DNA of 33,340 nt from Enterococcus sp. (GCF_022711995.1 NZ_JALAHI010000067.1:1-33340), one strand, 5' to 3'. Positions 1 through 8,824 are shown, counted from the stretch's first letter. Notes: generated by a model from the sequence alone, not told the origin. A program made the numbers and translations.

Positions 1-4
1 ATCT

Positions 5-33
5 ATTATACAAAAAAAAGAAACGACCAACAA
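5..33 (-). promoter_or_regulatory. Possible promoter reading off the left edge
   Basis: On the minus strand a perfect -10 TATAAT (5-10) lies 17 bases after TTGTTG (28-33). The -35 is weak, matching the consensus at three of six positions. It would transcribe a gene lying left of the window. Nothing coding is visible in bases 1-94. Confidence 0.35.
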
Positions 34-94
34 ATGAATAAATCGTTGTCACATAAAATCAGCCTTCTTACACTTTGTACCAATACGCAAAAAG

Positions 95-124
95 AGATAG
101 CAGCCATTATCAGCACTGCTATCT
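95..124 (-). terminator. Intrinsic terminator of the stress-protein gene
   Basis: A 9-bp perfect stem, AGATAGCAG (95-103) with CTGCTATCT (116-124), has a 12-base loop. On the minus strand it is followed by CTTTTTG, a T-rich tail. It lies about 40 bases after the stop of the gene at 167-667. Confidence 0.7.
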
Positions 125-166
125 TTAAATTAAAAAATCATTTTTTACTTGGTGATGGCGCTTTTT

Positions 167-667
167 TTATAAATTGCGCAAGTGATTGGGATCATTGATT
201 GGTGCTTCGACATCGCTGTCTCCCATGCGCGGCGTCGGCTGAACCGATTCATCTGGCATTGCCGTTTCACCTGTAACAGGTTGATCAATGATCGCTGTAT
301 CTGTTTCTTCGATTCGATCGGTTGCGTGATAATCGTAGACTCCCACCACTAAACGATCTTGCTCAAGGTCATCACGATAGGCGAATAAAGGATCACTTTC
401 GTCGTCAATCGTGTGATGGTCATAGTCCCCAAAAGAGAAAGCATCTTTGATTTTTTCCCACATTGAACGATCGTCATCTGATCCTCCAGTCGCTTCTACT
501 TCTGCACTATCCAATGTATTTAAACCAAACTGTTCAATGATGGTGGCATTCGCGAACAAAACAATGTCGTCTTTGCCATAACCTTCATCTCGCAGTTGAT
601 CAATTGCTACCAATGCTTCTGTCCGAGTGTCGTAACTACCAATAATTGTTAGGTTTCTTTTATCCAT
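167..667 (-). CDS. General stress protein 17M-like (YflT family) protein
   Basis: A 166-residue acidic protein. Residues 5-45 (NLTIIGSYDTRTEALVAIDQ, followed by an L-R-D-E-G-Y segment) match the start of the general stress protein 17M / YflT domain found in small soluble stress proteins of Bacillus and lactic acid bacteria. The C-terminal half is rich in Asp and Glu and looks disordered, ending in a Pro-rich tail. There is no signal peptide or membrane segment. The start is fixed by AGGAGG seven bases upstream of ATG. It is monocistronic, with its own promoter (755-783) and terminator (95-124). The biochemical role of the family is not known, and stress induction is inferred from family members. 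Confidence 0.8.
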   Translation of the reverse strand: MDKRNLTIIGSYDTRTEALVAIDQLRDEGYGKDDIVLFANATIIEQFGLNTLDSAEVEATGGSDDDRSMWEKIKDAFSFGDYDHHTIDDESDPLFAYRDDLEQDRLVVGVYDYHATDRIEETDTAIIDQPVTGETAMPDESVQPTPRMGDSDVEAPINDPNHLRNL

Positions 668-754
668 TTGAAAGCCTCCTTATTTTGTGTACGCATGAAA
701 TCGGTCAATCTTTCGGCACTTGTCTTCTGATCGAAGAAAGGGGCCTACCCGTTC

Positions 755-783
755 ATTGTATCTTACTCTGTGAAGGAGACCAA
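755..783 (-). promoter_or_regulatory. Sigma-A promoter for the stress-protein gene
   Basis: On the minus strand, -35 TTGGTC (778-783) and -10 TACAAT (755-760) are separated by exactly 17 bases. The predicted transcript has an 80-90 base leader before the ATG at 667. No clear sigma-B type GTTT/GGGTAT pair was seen. Confidence 0.6.
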
Positions 784-825
784 ATGGTTTGTTTGCGCTT
801 ACGAAAATGATAAGGAACGCTTTCT

Positions 826-1980
826 TTATTGGCGCTGCAGTTGCAACCATTCACTGTAAGCATAAACGAACGGTCCGATGCCTTTAGCATCATCGTTGAC
901 AACTGGTTCTGAAATATAATACTCATAGGAACCATCTCTGATTTTATAGTTACCTTTACCTGGCATCCCTCCTAAACCAGCAACCAAACAAATATCTTTC
1001 AACGTAAATTTCCCGTTTTTAATAACCAATTTATGCTTTACAAGCGCACGTAGGATCGTTTCGCCAATCTTTTTATATTGTGAAGGGAGAATAGCTAATC
1101 GACTGGCTTTTAGCATCACATAACTCAAAGCAGCAGATCCACTCGTTTCTAAATAATTTTCTTCACCCTTTGGCTTATCGGTTACTTGAAAAAAGAGACT
1201 CGTCTTTGGATCTTGATAAGGTATTACTGCCTCTATGAGTTCCGTTAAATAGCGCTGCAGCTGCTGTTTTTCTTGGTGATAGCCTTCATGGGACAGTAAA
1301 ATTTCAAGTGTATCAACTAATGCCATAGCATACCAGCCAAGAGAACGAGTCCAAAAGTTTGCGCTGCAACCTGTCTTTGGCTGCGCCCAAAATGCTGTTC
1401 GCGTACAGTCGTATCCGTGATACAGCAATCCTGTTCGCGGATCTTTCATTGACTCCATGACATTTTTGAATTGTCTGATCACATCACTGACATCTTTGGA
1501 ATTGCCAAACGTTAGTTGGTATTGGATCGCAAATGGTTGAACCATATATAAACCGTCTAACCAAACTTGTTGCGGGTAGAGCAACTTGTGCCACATACTT
1601 CCTTCCTTAGTGCGCGGCTGCAACAAAACTTGCCGATACAGCTTATCTAGAGCCTTGCGGTATTTGCTTTTCTTAGTGATTGCATATAACTGAAACAATA
1701 CTTTCCCTTCGTTAACTGCGTCACAGTTATATTCCCCTTCATCGTACCCCAACGGATTCCCTTCCTCATCAATGTAGTAATCAATGAAAGTTTCAGCAAA
1801 CGCAAGATAATTCTCGTCTTGTGTTGCATTAAACATGTATTGGATCGCCAGAATCATGCAACCATCGATATAGCTCCAACAGATTGGCTGATTAGCTAAT
1901 CGAGCCTCTTGATTCCAAATGGGTGCTTCCGGTGAAGAGTGTGCGATGAATTGATCCAAAAATTTTCTTATTTCTTCCAA
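826..1980 (-). CDS. GH105 unsaturated glycuronyl hydrolase (YteR/YesR type)
   Basis: A 384-residue cytoplasmic protein with no signal peptide, of the usual length for glycoside hydrolase family 105. These enzymes remove the 4,5-unsaturated uronic acid from oligosaccharides made by polysaccharide lyases, typically unsaturated galacturonyl-rhamnose. Asp87 (YNCDAVNEGK) and Asp142 (WLDGLYM) sit almost exactly where YteR has its two functional aspartates. Other family blocks are RSLGWYAMALVD (about residue 212), LETSGSAALSYVMLKA (about 278) and the C-terminal EPVVNDDAKGIGPF. The start is TTG with AGGAG about eight bases upstream, directly abutting the stop of the RDD gene, so the two are translationally coupled. 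It is the last gene of the ABC-importer operon, which supports import of a lyase product. The exact sugar cannot be told from sequence; a GH88-like activity is the alternative. Confidence 0.85.
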   Translation of the reverse strand: MEEIRKFLDQFIAHSSPEAPIWNQEARLANQPICWSYIDGCMILAIQYMFNATQDENYLAFAETFIDYYIDEEGNPLGYDEGEYNCDAVNEGKVLFQLYAITKKSKYRKALDKLYRQVLLQPRTKEGSMWHKLLYPQQVWLDGLYMVQPFAIQYQLTFGNSKDVSDVIRQFKNVMESMKDPRTGLLYHGYDCTRTAFWAQPKTGCSANFWTRSLGWYAMALVDTLEILLSHEGYHQEKQQLQRYLTELIEAVIPYQDPKTSLFFQVTDKPKGEENYLETSGSAALSYVMLKASRLAILPSQYKKIGETILRALVKHKLVIKNGKFTLKDICLVAGLGGMPGKGNYKIRDGSYEYYISEPVVNDDAKGIGPFVYAYSEWLQLQRQ

Positions 1981-2382
1981 CTATTTTTCTCCTTTGCCAA
2001 TTCTTATCTTTGTATGTGTAGACGCTTCATGCCCTCCTTCTTTGTCAAGCAGTAGCGGCAGACAAATGAAGAAACAGCTGGCTAATTTGCATAAAATCTC
2101 TCGTTGAAAAATGACTGCTACTGGAACATTCTTGCGATATTTATCTGTGGAAACGATCTGCAGCTGAAAGAATGCTTTTCCAATCGTCTGCTGATTTTGC
2201 ATGAATGGATACTGTAGGGCAAAATACACGCCGCACATCAAAAAAATCGCAGTCAAAACAGCGACAAAGTCATTATTGATAACACGACTGATTATCGGAA
2301 TTCCTCCTATAAAGACTAAAAACAGCGTTAAAATCCCTAAGACAAAATCAACGATTTGTGCAAGAATTCTTCTGATCAACAT
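1981..2382 (-). CDS. RDD-family small membrane protein
   Basis: A 133-residue protein starting MLIRRILAQIVDFVLG, with Arg and Asp at the N-terminal positions that name the RDD family, three hydrophobic segments, and the typical IGKAFFQLQIV loop followed by a conserved REILCK helix. An ATG at 2454 would extend it into the permease gene by 68 bases. I prefer the ATG at 2382 because it begins just after the permease stop, has AGGAAG upstream, and starts at the domain boundary. Its role is unknown; RDD proteins have been linked to transport or ion exchange. Its place between permease and GH105 genes in one transcript suggests a job connected with the imported sugar, but this is inference. Confidence 0.75.
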   Translation of the reverse strand: MLIRRILAQIVDFVLGILTLFLVFIGGIPIISRVINNDFVAVLTAIFLMCGVYFALQYPFMQNQQTIGKAFFQLQIVSTDKYRKNVPVAVIFQREILCKLASCFFICLPLLLDKEGGHEASTHTKIRIGKGEK

Positions 2383-2386
2383 ATGA

Positions 2387-3244
2387 CTATTCTTTACTTC
2401 CTGTAGAAGCAACACCATCAACAAAGTATCGTGATCCCATAAAGAAAATGGCAATCATCGGTAACAGCCCCAAGCAAGAAGCAGCAAAGACTCTTCCGTA
2501 GGAGACCATTGCTTCGCCGTCTAATAGTTGTTTCAATGCTACTGATAGAACTGTCTTATCTGAACTATTCAAATAAATCAATGGTCCTTGGAAATCATTC
2601 ATGCCCCACATAAAGCTTAACAAGGCAACGGTAATCAGAATCGGTTTGATTACTGGAATGATGATTTTGAACAAAATCTGAAATTCATTACACCCATCCA
2701 TCACTGCTGCTTCATCTAACTCCCTAGGGATCGTTCGCATAAATTGAATGATCATAAATACAAAAAACGAAGAACTAGCGAAAATATCCGCTACATAAAG
2801 GCTGGCAAAGCTATCCAAAAGTCCTACTTCGCGGTACAACAGATACAACGGAATGCGAAAAGCTAGTTCTGGCATCAATAATGTAACGATTACGGCACCA
2901 AAGACAAATTTTTTCCCTTTAAACGATTTTCGTGCAATCACATAGGCGGTAATCACGCAAGATAAAACTGTAAAAATCGTTTTCGGAATCAAAAATTTTA
3001 GTGTATTCCCAAAGAAAAACCAGATAGAATGGTCTCGCGTCAGCTGCCAAGCATCGGAAAAATTCGTTGTCACCACACGCTCGCTTGGAGGGAAAATACT
3101 CAAGCTACCAAAAATGTCGCGATTCTCCTTAAATGCGGAACCAATCATCCACAGCAACGGATAAATCAAGACAATCCCCACACCAATCAATAATCCATAA
3201 CGAATGATTTCATTTATCCGTCTTCTTGATTTACTCATTTCCAT
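2387..3244 (-). CDS. Carbohydrate ABC transporter permease (MalG/AraQ type)
   Basis: A 285-residue inner permease with six predicted membrane helices and the EAA loop (residues 178-198, EAAVMDGCNEFQ) that docks the ATPase, ending in the usual RYFVDGV-A-GS-K tail of the MalG family. It follows the first permease gene by 12 bases and has AGGGGG upstream of ATG. Together with the permease at 3257-4147 and the binding protein at 4289-5614 it forms a CUT1 sugar importer. No ATPase gene is present in the locus, so a shared MsmX-like ATPase is likely. Confidence 0.92.
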   Translation of the reverse strand: MEMSKSRRRINEIIRYGLLIGVGIVLIYPLLWMIGSAFKENRDIFGSLSIFPPSERVVTTNFSDAWQLTRDHSIWFFFGNTLKFLIPKTIFTVLSCVITAYVIARKSFKGKKFVFGAVIVTLLMPELAFRIPLYLLYREVGLLDSFASLYVADIFASSSFFVFMIIQFMRTIPRELDEAAVMDGCNEFQILFKIIIPVIKPILITVALLSFMWGMNDFQGPLIYLNSSDKTVLSVALKQLLDGEAMVSYGRVFAASCLGLLPMIAIFFMGSRYFVDGVASTGSKE

Positions 3245-3256
3245 TATTCAGCCCCC

Positions 3257-4147
3257 TTAATCATTATAAAATACCCACCGATCAGATGACTTGAAAATAA
3301 TGATCGTAAATATACCGATGATCACCAGCAAAATCCAGGTCAACGCACTGGCATAGCCATAATTCCCATTTTGGAAGGCTTGATCATAAATATAAAGATT
3401 CAAGAAATAAGTCGTCTTATTCGGTCCACCTTTAGTGATCAAATACGCAGAGTTAAACTCTTGAAATGCTTTGACTAAAACATTGACGGCATTGAACAAA
3501 ATAACGGGGGTAATAATCGGCACAGTAATATTGAACAGTTGTCTTATTTTTGAAGCCCCATCCATTTCCGCAGCTTCATAAATAGTTTTAGAAACACCTT
3601 GTAATGCAGATAAGAAAATCAGCATGGTCGAACCGAACTGCCAAGTTTTTAAAATGATCAGTGTAAAAATCGCGAACTTTGGGTCTTTTGTCCAGTTAAT
3701 AGCCACATCATTCCCAAGTGTAAAAACACTCAGCACCATATTCACAGGTCCGTTGACATCAAATAGCATGGTCCATAAAATGGAAACAGCTACATTTCCT
3801 CCTAAAATAGAAGGAATATAATACGCGGTACGAAAGAAATTGACACCTTTAAGTTTAAAATTCAAGATTGCTGCTACTGCAAAAGAAACAATAATAACTG
3901 CTGGTGTACCAATCAACACGTATTTGATTGTTGCAAAAAAACTCGCAGTAAAGGTATCGTCTTTCGTAAAAATCTCAAGATAGTTTTGTAATCCGACAAA
4001 CTCGGGATCACCTAAAATGGGGTATTCTAACAAACTGTAGTAAAAAGAAATAATGATTGGGTAAACTTTAAAGACTAGGAAGCCGATGATCCATGGCATC
4101 AGCATACAATAGATCACCCAGTTCGTTCTTTTCATTTTTTTCAACAT
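3257..4147 (-). CDS. Carbohydrate ABC transporter permease (MalF/UgpA type)
   Basis: A 296-residue permease with six membrane helices. The start has the usual MalF-like hydrophobic helix (MLMPWIIGFLVFKVYP). The EAA loop at about residues 191-211 (EAAEMDGASKIRQLF) contacts the ATPase. The ATG at 4147 has AAAGGAG nine bases upstream. It is transcribed after the binding-protein gene, separated by 141 bases containing a terminator-like hairpin, and before the MalG-type permease. Substrate is inferred from the GH105 gene in the same operon. Confidence 0.92.
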   Translation of the reverse strand: MLKKMKRTNWVIYCMLMPWIIGFLVFKVYPIIISFYYSLLEYPILGDPEFVGLQNYLEIFTKDDTFTASFFATIKYVLIGTPAVIIVSFAVAAILNFKLKGVNFFRTAYYIPSILGGNVAVSILWTMLFDVNGPVNMVLSVFTLGNDVAINWTKDPKFAIFTLIILKTWQFGSTMLIFLSALQGVSKTIYEAAEMDGASKIRQLFNITVPIITPVILFNAVNVLVKAFQEFNSAYLITKGGPNKTTYFLNLYIYDQAFQNGNYGYASALTWILLVIIGIFTIIIFKSSDRWVFYND

Positions 4148-4240
4148 CGCATTTGACTCCTTTATCTTCTAAATGAACGTCCGGACACTAACGAGTTACT
4201 TCCAGACATTCTCACTCAAGGCCAATTTTATTTCGGAAAA

Positions 4241-4279
4241 AGAAGGGTACGAGACCTACCTAAGTCTCGCATTCCTTCT
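4241..4279 (-). terminator. Intra-operon hairpin after the binding-protein gene
   Basis: Nested stems AGAAGG/CCTTCT and CGAGAC/GTCTCG (4250-4255 with 4264-4269) form one long hairpin. On the minus strand it is followed by TTCTTTTTCC, a T-rich tail. It lies between the solute-binding protein gene and the first permease gene, so it probably terminates part of the transcripts or protects the upstream message. Confidence 0.65.
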
Positions 4280-4288
4280 CATTTCTTC

Positions 4289-5614
4289 CTATTCTTGATA
4301 ATACTTATCAAGCGCTGCTTGCTGTTTCTCAATGAATTGCTGTGCAGCTTCCTCCGAGGTGAACTTCCCTGTCCGAAAGGCTTCGTAAACCGTGTATCTT
4401 TCTCCTCGCACGTTCTCGTCTTCAAAGTATGGATCTAACACCGTTTGGTCATAGTCATCCAATTTGGCATAGCCATCTGCCACAGCACCTTCAACCAATT
4501 GATTCGCTACTTGAAGATCGTAACAAACCGTGTTGCTGGAGATACCCAGTGAATCTCCAGCAGCTTTTACTGCTTGCTCATTGGTAAACAAGAATTCAAT
4601 AAAAGTAGCTGCTGCTTCCGGATGTTTGGAATTTTTTGAAATGGCATAGCCAAAGTTTGGTTTAACATAGATAGTTGGTTTGGAGGCTGCATCAACCTGC
4701 AAGAAATCACCTACAACTAACTCATCTAACCCATCGCCGCCTTTATATGAATTCGTCCATTTCGCCAGTGAATTCGCCCACTCATAAACAGAGCCTGCAT
4801 TGCCTTCTACCCATTGAGGATTTGATTCCGTATCGATTGGGCTTGTTTGTTCAAAGGTCGGTAGTGCCCCAGCGTCTTCTAATTCTTTATATCTTTCCAG
4901 CACTTCTTTCACTTCATCCACGCTGTAGTTGACTGTTCCATCGGTCTGCATGATCTTTCCTGTGTAGTTGTAAAGCATCTGAGCAATAAACAGATCTAGT
5001 GAAAACTCCCCCACATTGAGATAAGCGTACTGATTATCTTCACCCGTCGGAGTATTCCCTTTTGCGATGACTTCTCCTGCTGCCAAAAGATCATCATAAG
5101 TCGTCGGTAGTTCCAAACCATTGGCTTCGTAAAGGGCTTGGTTCATTAGAGGAACCCGCCCAGTCATTCCGTGGGGAACCGCTGCTTGTTCACCACCCAC
5201 TTGCATCGCTTCTAAATAAGATTTTTCCCAATTGTCTAGCGTCAAATAATCACTGACCTCATTCAAGTCCATAAAGATATTCTTGCCCTTCCCGAATGAA
5301 AAGAGCCAATTATAATTGACTTGCATCACGTCTGCTTCAGTTTTACCTGATAACTGTGTCAATGTCTTTTCTTGCCATCCATCCCACGCCCCATACTCTG
5401 TGTTAACCGTGATATGCGGATATTCCTCTTCAAAAAGAGCCACCACCTCTTGCATCGCTTCATGGCGATTATCCGCGCCCCACCAAGCAAATTTAATCGT
5501 CACTTCTTCTGCATCTTTTGTTGAACCACTGCTGGAACCAGTAGCTTCAGGCTGTGAGCCACATGCTGCTAGAACTAAAATACTAAAAAGACTGCCAACT
5601 AACATCTTCTTCAT
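4289..5614 (-). CDS. Family 1 sugar-binding lipoprotein
   Basis: A 441-residue extracellular solute-binding protein. The N-terminus is a lipoprotein signal: MKKMLVG, a hydrophobic stretch, then lipobox LAAC with Cys18, followed by a Ser/Gly/Thr linker. The mature part starts EEVTIKFAWWGADNRHEAMQ, the common opening of CUT1 family 1 binding proteins, and contains aromatic residues (NYNWLF, YEWANSLAKW) suited to stacking on sugar rings. It is the first gene of the operon, with AGGAGG before the ATG and a cre-like operator in the leader. It would capture oligosaccharides at the cell surface for the permeases downstream. Substrate is not certain; GH105 in the operon points to an unsaturated uronic-acid oligosaccharide. 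Confidence 0.92.
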   Translation of the reverse strand: MKKMLVGSLFSILVLAACGSQPEATGSSSGSTKDAEEVTIKFAWWGADNRHEAMQEVVALFEEEYPHITVNTEYGAWDGWQEKTLTQLSGKTEADVMQVNYNWLFSFGKGKNIFMDLNEVSDYLTLDNWEKSYLEAMQVGGEQAAVPHGMTGRVPLMNQALYEANGLELPTTYDDLLAAGEVIAKGNTPTGEDNQYAYLNVGEFSLDLFIAQMLYNYTGKIMQTDGTVNYSVDEVKEVLERYKELEDAGALPTFEQTSPIDTESNPQWVEGNAGSVYEWANSLAKWTNSYKGGDGLDELVVGDFLQVDAASKPTIYVKPNFGYAISKNSKHPEAAATFIEFLFTNEQAVKAAGDSLGISSNTVCYDLQVANQLVEGAVADGYAKLDDYDQTVLDPYFEDENVRGERYTVYEAFRTGKFTSEEAAQQFIEKQQAALDKYYQE

Positions 5615-5638
5615 CTTATTATTTCCTCCTTTATAAAA

Positions 5639-5652
5639 TGCACACGTTTACA
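5639..5652. promoter_or_regulatory. cre-like CcpA operator
   Basis: TGCACACGTTTACA matches 12 of 14 positions of the cre consensus TGWAANCGNTNWCA. It lies between the predicted promoter (5680-5708) and the ribosome site of the binding-protein gene, a position where CcpA binding would block transcription when preferred sugars are present. Confidence 0.55.
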
Positions 5653-5679
5653 ATTTTTCATTTATGTATCCGCTTACTG

Positions 5680-5708
5680 ATTTTATCGGACAGAAATTGT
5701 CTCAGCAA
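5680..5708 (-). promoter_or_regulatory. Probable promoter of the GH105/ABC operon
   Basis: On the minus strand a -10 TAAAAT (5680-5685) is preceded at 17 bases by a poor -35, TTGCTG (5703-5708). A weak -35 fits a promoter that needs an activator such as the AraC protein encoded just upstream. Confidence 0.45.
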
Positions 5709-5823
5709 TAGGCAAGCGAAACTTGCACAAAAAAGTGACAGATTATTCGCGAATTTGTACAATATTGACTTTTTTAACAGGAAAATAATACTCATTTCAT
5801 ATTTGCTATGGGTGAGTGCGTGT

Positions 5824-6705
5824 TTAGAAATTATTTTTTTCTCGCAGACTTTCTTTATAGGCAATTTGTTTCTTGCGGTACTGTAAAGGGGATGTTTCTG
5901 TATATTTTTTGAATACACGATTGTAATAGGCGATGTTACTGTACCCACTTTTTCTCGCTATTTCAGCAATGTCCCAATCTGTATCTTCCAGTAATCGTTG
6001 GGACTGTCGAATCCGTTGAATATTGGTATATTCAGTGATGGTGTAGCCTGTTGTTCGTTTGAAGATACGGCATAAATAGGATTTGTCGAGATAAAAAGAC
6101 GAAGCGATTTGTTCTAATGAATGAATCGATGCATAGTTTCGACGGATAAAGGCAGTAATTTGATTAACTAACTCACTCTGTTCTCCTAAAGTTTCTGATG
6201 GTTCATCGGAAAACCCCCGGAAGTTCTTGATCCTTTGAATAAAAATAAAAAGTTCGATTAATTTTGTTTCGACCATTACTTGGTAATTGTATTCTTTCTG
6301 GATCACTTCATCTGCGATATTCGCTAAGAGCGTCTGCACGTAAGCGCGGTCCGCTGGCGGAACCTGCATAATTCCATGATGTTTTAAAAAAAAGGTCTCC
6401 AGATCTTCCCCCATGGATTGAGTGATTCTTGGAAATTTACTGGCCTCATAAAGAACAAGTACACGATCATGGTAAATATACTTTCCTGAAAATGTATTAT
6501 GGACACAGTCCGGGTGGATCATAACCAGCGTACCAGGTTGGACTTGATAGGTTTTTTCTCCAATTAAAAAATAGCGGTTCCCTTCTATAAAATATTGGAT
6601 TTCGCATTCGGAATGCCAATGCTTCACCATATTATAGGTACTATCTCGTCGTGAGCGATCAATCGTCAATCCGTTCATCATCCCACTATAAACAATCGTC
6701 TTCAT
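5824..6705 (-). CDS. AraC-family transcriptional regulator with cupin sensor domain
   Basis: A 293-residue regulator. Residues 25-100 form a cupin-like sugar-sensing domain (HWHSECEIQYFIEGNRYFL, with PGTLVMIHPDCVHNTFSG after it). Residues about 185-285 hold the two helix-turn-helix units of AraC proteins (SLEQIASSFYLDKSYLCRIF and DIAEIARKSGYSNIAYYNRV). AGGAG-like sequence lies upstream of the ATG. It is encoded just before the binding-protein gene on the same strand and is the likely activator of that operon. The ligand is probably the imported sugar, by inference. Confidence 0.9.
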   Translation of the reverse strand: MKTIVYSGMMNGLTIDRSRRDSTYNMVKHWHSECEIQYFIEGNRYFLIGEKTYQVQPGTLVMIHPDCVHNTFSGKYIYHDRVLVLYEASKFPRITQSMGEDLETFFLKHHGIMQVPPADRAYVQTLLANIADEVIQKEYNYQVMVETKLIELFIFIQRIKNFRGFSDEPSETLGEQSELVNQITAFIRRNYASIHSLEQIASSFYLDKSYLCRIFKRTTGYTITEYTNIQRIRQSQRLLEDTDWDIAEIARKSGYSNIAYYNRVFKKYTETSPLQYRKKQIAYKESLREKNNF

Positions 6706-6878
6706 ACGCCTTACTCCTTTCTTTGCTTTCTATTTTACCGAAAAAATAGGAAACTCCATAGGGGGGACGAAACCAAAATCTGCTTGAATTCTTTAAAAAA
6801 GGTGAACAGCATGATTCTAAGCCGCCTTCACAATAAATCTATCCTCAGCACTTTTTATTACTAATCAACCAGCAAAAA

Positions 6879-6917
6879 AGCATTACCCAATCTCACAAAT
6901 GTGTATCGGGTAATGCT
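6879..6917 (-). terminator. Intrinsic terminator of the autolysin gene
   Basis: A perfect 10-bp stem, AGCATTACCC (6879-6888) with GGGTAATGCT (6908-6917), is followed on the minus strand by TTTTTTGC. It lies about 40 bases after the autolysin stop codon. Confidence 0.8.
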
Positions 6918-6955
6918 GATTGATTTTCTTTTGAATTAAACGAAATCAGTCGTTT

Positions 6956-8794
6956 CTATTTCACGATCAACTTTTGACCAACATAAATAATATTGTTGGT
7001 CAAGTGATTCCATGCGGTGATTTGGTCGATACTACTACCATACTTTTGCGCAAGAGACCACAGACTATCACCCGATTTAACGGTATGATATTTTTTTGAA
7101 GAACTATTATTAGCAGAACTATTGCTGGAAGAAGTATTCGTAGTTGTATTCGTTAGATAAGCACCACTGACCCAGCCTTTGCCTGAAACATAGTACCATT
7201 TGTTATTCCCGTTAACACTAGTACCATTTTTAACTGCTGTTGCTGTCACGGTACTACCTTGACTCAATGAACCAACGATACTGCCACTGGTCGATGCTGT
7301 AGAACGGATATTCAATGTCGCTGTGGTTTTCATCTTTTGGTTGATTGAATTACCAGTATTGGTTGCATTTGATGTATTCGACGATGAGCTAGAATCACTC
7401 GTTAAATACGCTCCACTGACCCAGCCTTTTCCTGAAACATAGTACCATTTCGTATTGCCTTTGACACTGGTGCCATTTTTGACTGCTGTTGCTGTCACCG
7501 TGCTGCCTTGTCTCAATGAGCCAACGATACTGCCGCTGGTCGATGCTGTAGAACGGATATTCAATGTCGCCGTCGTTTTCATTTTTTGATTGATTCCGCT
7601 ATTGGCTGTATTGTCATTCGTGTTTGTATTGCTTGATGACGAACCGGAGTTTACTTCTGTTAAATACGCCCCGCTGACCCAACCTTTGCCAGAAATTTTG
7701 TACCAGTTGGTATTACCATTGACACTCGTTCCTGTTTTGACCGCCACTGCCGTAAAGGTTGTATTCGCTGTAAGGGATCCGGTAACTATTGCTGTAGTAG
7801 ATGCATCCGAGCGGATATTCATAGACGCCGTCGTTTTCATCTGCTTTTGAATGGTATTTTCTTCAACAGAAGTTTCAGCGTTGTTCGCATCACCGTTTCC
7901 GGTCGAAGTACCACTATCATATTGAGTTAAATTATATGTTGAAATAAGATTATTCAATTTGCTAGCATAGGAAGTATCCGTCGCATAGCGTCCTTGCAAC
8001 CAAGCCGTTGCTTCTGTATACGAGTTCGTATTGCTCTTCCAAGCGCCGCTGTAATAATAACTTCCGGCAGCAAAACTGGTATTTCGTAAGACATACGCAT
8101 TATCTTGGAAAGATTCTCTTAGAGACGGATATTTACGGAATTTTGCCATAATTTGATAATAATTACCGGAACCATTATCTTCTAAAGTAGCCATCTCAAC
8201 ATACTGTCCATTGTAGCTTCCTTTGATTCCAAACATATTATTGGCTTGGGTAGTCAAAGCCGAAGTACCCCAGCCAGATTCTAGGATCGCTTGAGCAATC
8301 ATGACTGACGCATACAAATCATTGGCGGCAGCTACTTCCGCTGCATAACCACTAGCTTGAGCGATAAAGCCACTTGTATCCGCACGAATAGAAAATATTG
8401 ATGATCGTGCAACAGCAATCGGCGATTCAACTAATGGTGTATCCTCTGTGATTGTTTCCTGTGATGTTGTCGTCTCTTCAGGTGGCATGCTGGATTGCGC
8501 TTCACCAGAGTCAGCTGATTCTGTTGTTTCTTCAGTTGCACTGGACTCCTCTACACTACTTTGAGTGTTTTCTACTGTTGAATCGTTCGATTGATTCTCT
8601 TCTGTGTTTTGATTGTCAGCGATTTCAGCTTGATTTTTTGCATCTTCTGAAGTTGCTGTTTCTGCGGCTAAAACTAAATTTGGTGCAATCGTTGAGCCTG
8701 CCACTACAGTAGTAGCCATCGTCAACCCTTTTTTTGTTAATAATGAACGCTTTAATCGTTTTTCTAAACGGCGTCTTTCTTTACGAATCGTCAT
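6956..8794 (-). CDS. Secreted GH73 autolysin with three SH3b domains and a LysM domain
   Basis: A 612-residue secreted cell-wall hydrolase. A long basic N-region leads into a hydrophobic signal segment ending about residue 44 (LVLAAE). Next is a Ser/Thr/Glu-rich linker (45-120), a GH73 N-acetylglucosaminidase domain (about 140-291, with [12 protein letters not shown] carrying the probable catalytic Glu172), three bacterial SH3 repeats (about 326-381, 405-465, 485-545) and a C-terminal LysM ([18 protein letters not shown]). This cuts peptidoglycan glycan strands, mainly for daughter-cell separation in relatives such as AtlA. I start at the ATG at 8794 because TAGGAGG lies just upstream; the ATG at 8815 is only a few bases from the predicted transcript start. 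Three SH3b plus one LysM differs from AtlA, which uses several LysM modules. Confidence 0.9.
   Translation of the reverse strand: MTIRKERRRLEKRLKRSLLTKKGLTMATTVVAGSTIAPNLVLAAETATSEDAKNQAEIADNQNTEENQSNDSTVENTQSSVEESSATEETTESADSGEAQSSMPPEETTTSQETITEDTPLVESPIAVARSSIFSIRADTSGFIAQASGYAAEVAAANDLYASVMIAQAILESGWGTSALTTQANNMFGIKGSYNGQYVEMATLEDNGSGNYYQIMAKFRKYPSLRESFQDNAYVLRNTSFAAGSYYYSGAWKSNTNSYTEATAWLQGRYATDTSYASKLNNLISTYNLTQYDSGTSTGNGDANNAETSVEENTIQKQMKTTASMNIRSDASTTAIVTGSLTANTTFTAVAVKTGTSVNGNTNWYKISGKGWVSGAYLTEVNSGSSSSNTNTNDNTANSGINQKMKTTATLNIRSTASTSGSIVGSLRQGSTVTATAVKNGTSVKGNTKWYYVSGKGWVSGAYLTSDSSSSSNTSNATNTGNSINQKMKTTATLNIRSTASTSGSIVGSLSQGSTVTATAVKNGTSVNGNNKWYYVSGKGWVSGAYLTNTTTNTSSSNSSANNSSSKKYHTVKSGDSLWSLAQKYGSSIDQITAWNHLTNNIIYVGQKLIVK
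7161..7850. repeat. Three tandem SH3b-coding repeats
   Basis: Units at about 7161-7344, 7410-7594 and 7668-7850 repeat with a period near 250-258 bases. The first two share long identical stretches such as the segment around ACTGGTCGATGCTGTAGAAC, whereas the third is more diverged. They encode the SH3 modules of the autolysin and could recombine to change module number. Confidence 0.85.
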
Positions 8795-8824
8795 TTCTTG
8801 CCTCCTAGCAAACATAGTCTCTTT

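Noticed and set aside
681-720. Alternative promoter TTGACC close to the stress-protein gene
   Set aside because: The matching -10 would be AAATAA and would overlap the ribosome site; the pair at 755-783 is better.
5658-5948. 96-codon frame on the minus strand overlapping the end of the AraC gene
   Set aside because: It overlaps the well-supported AraC C-terminus in another frame, has no ribosome site and shows no recognisable domain.
7161-7850. Tandem repeats as a possible CRISPR or satellite array
   Set aside because: The period is about 250 bases, the frame is open and the product is a clear SH3b domain series.
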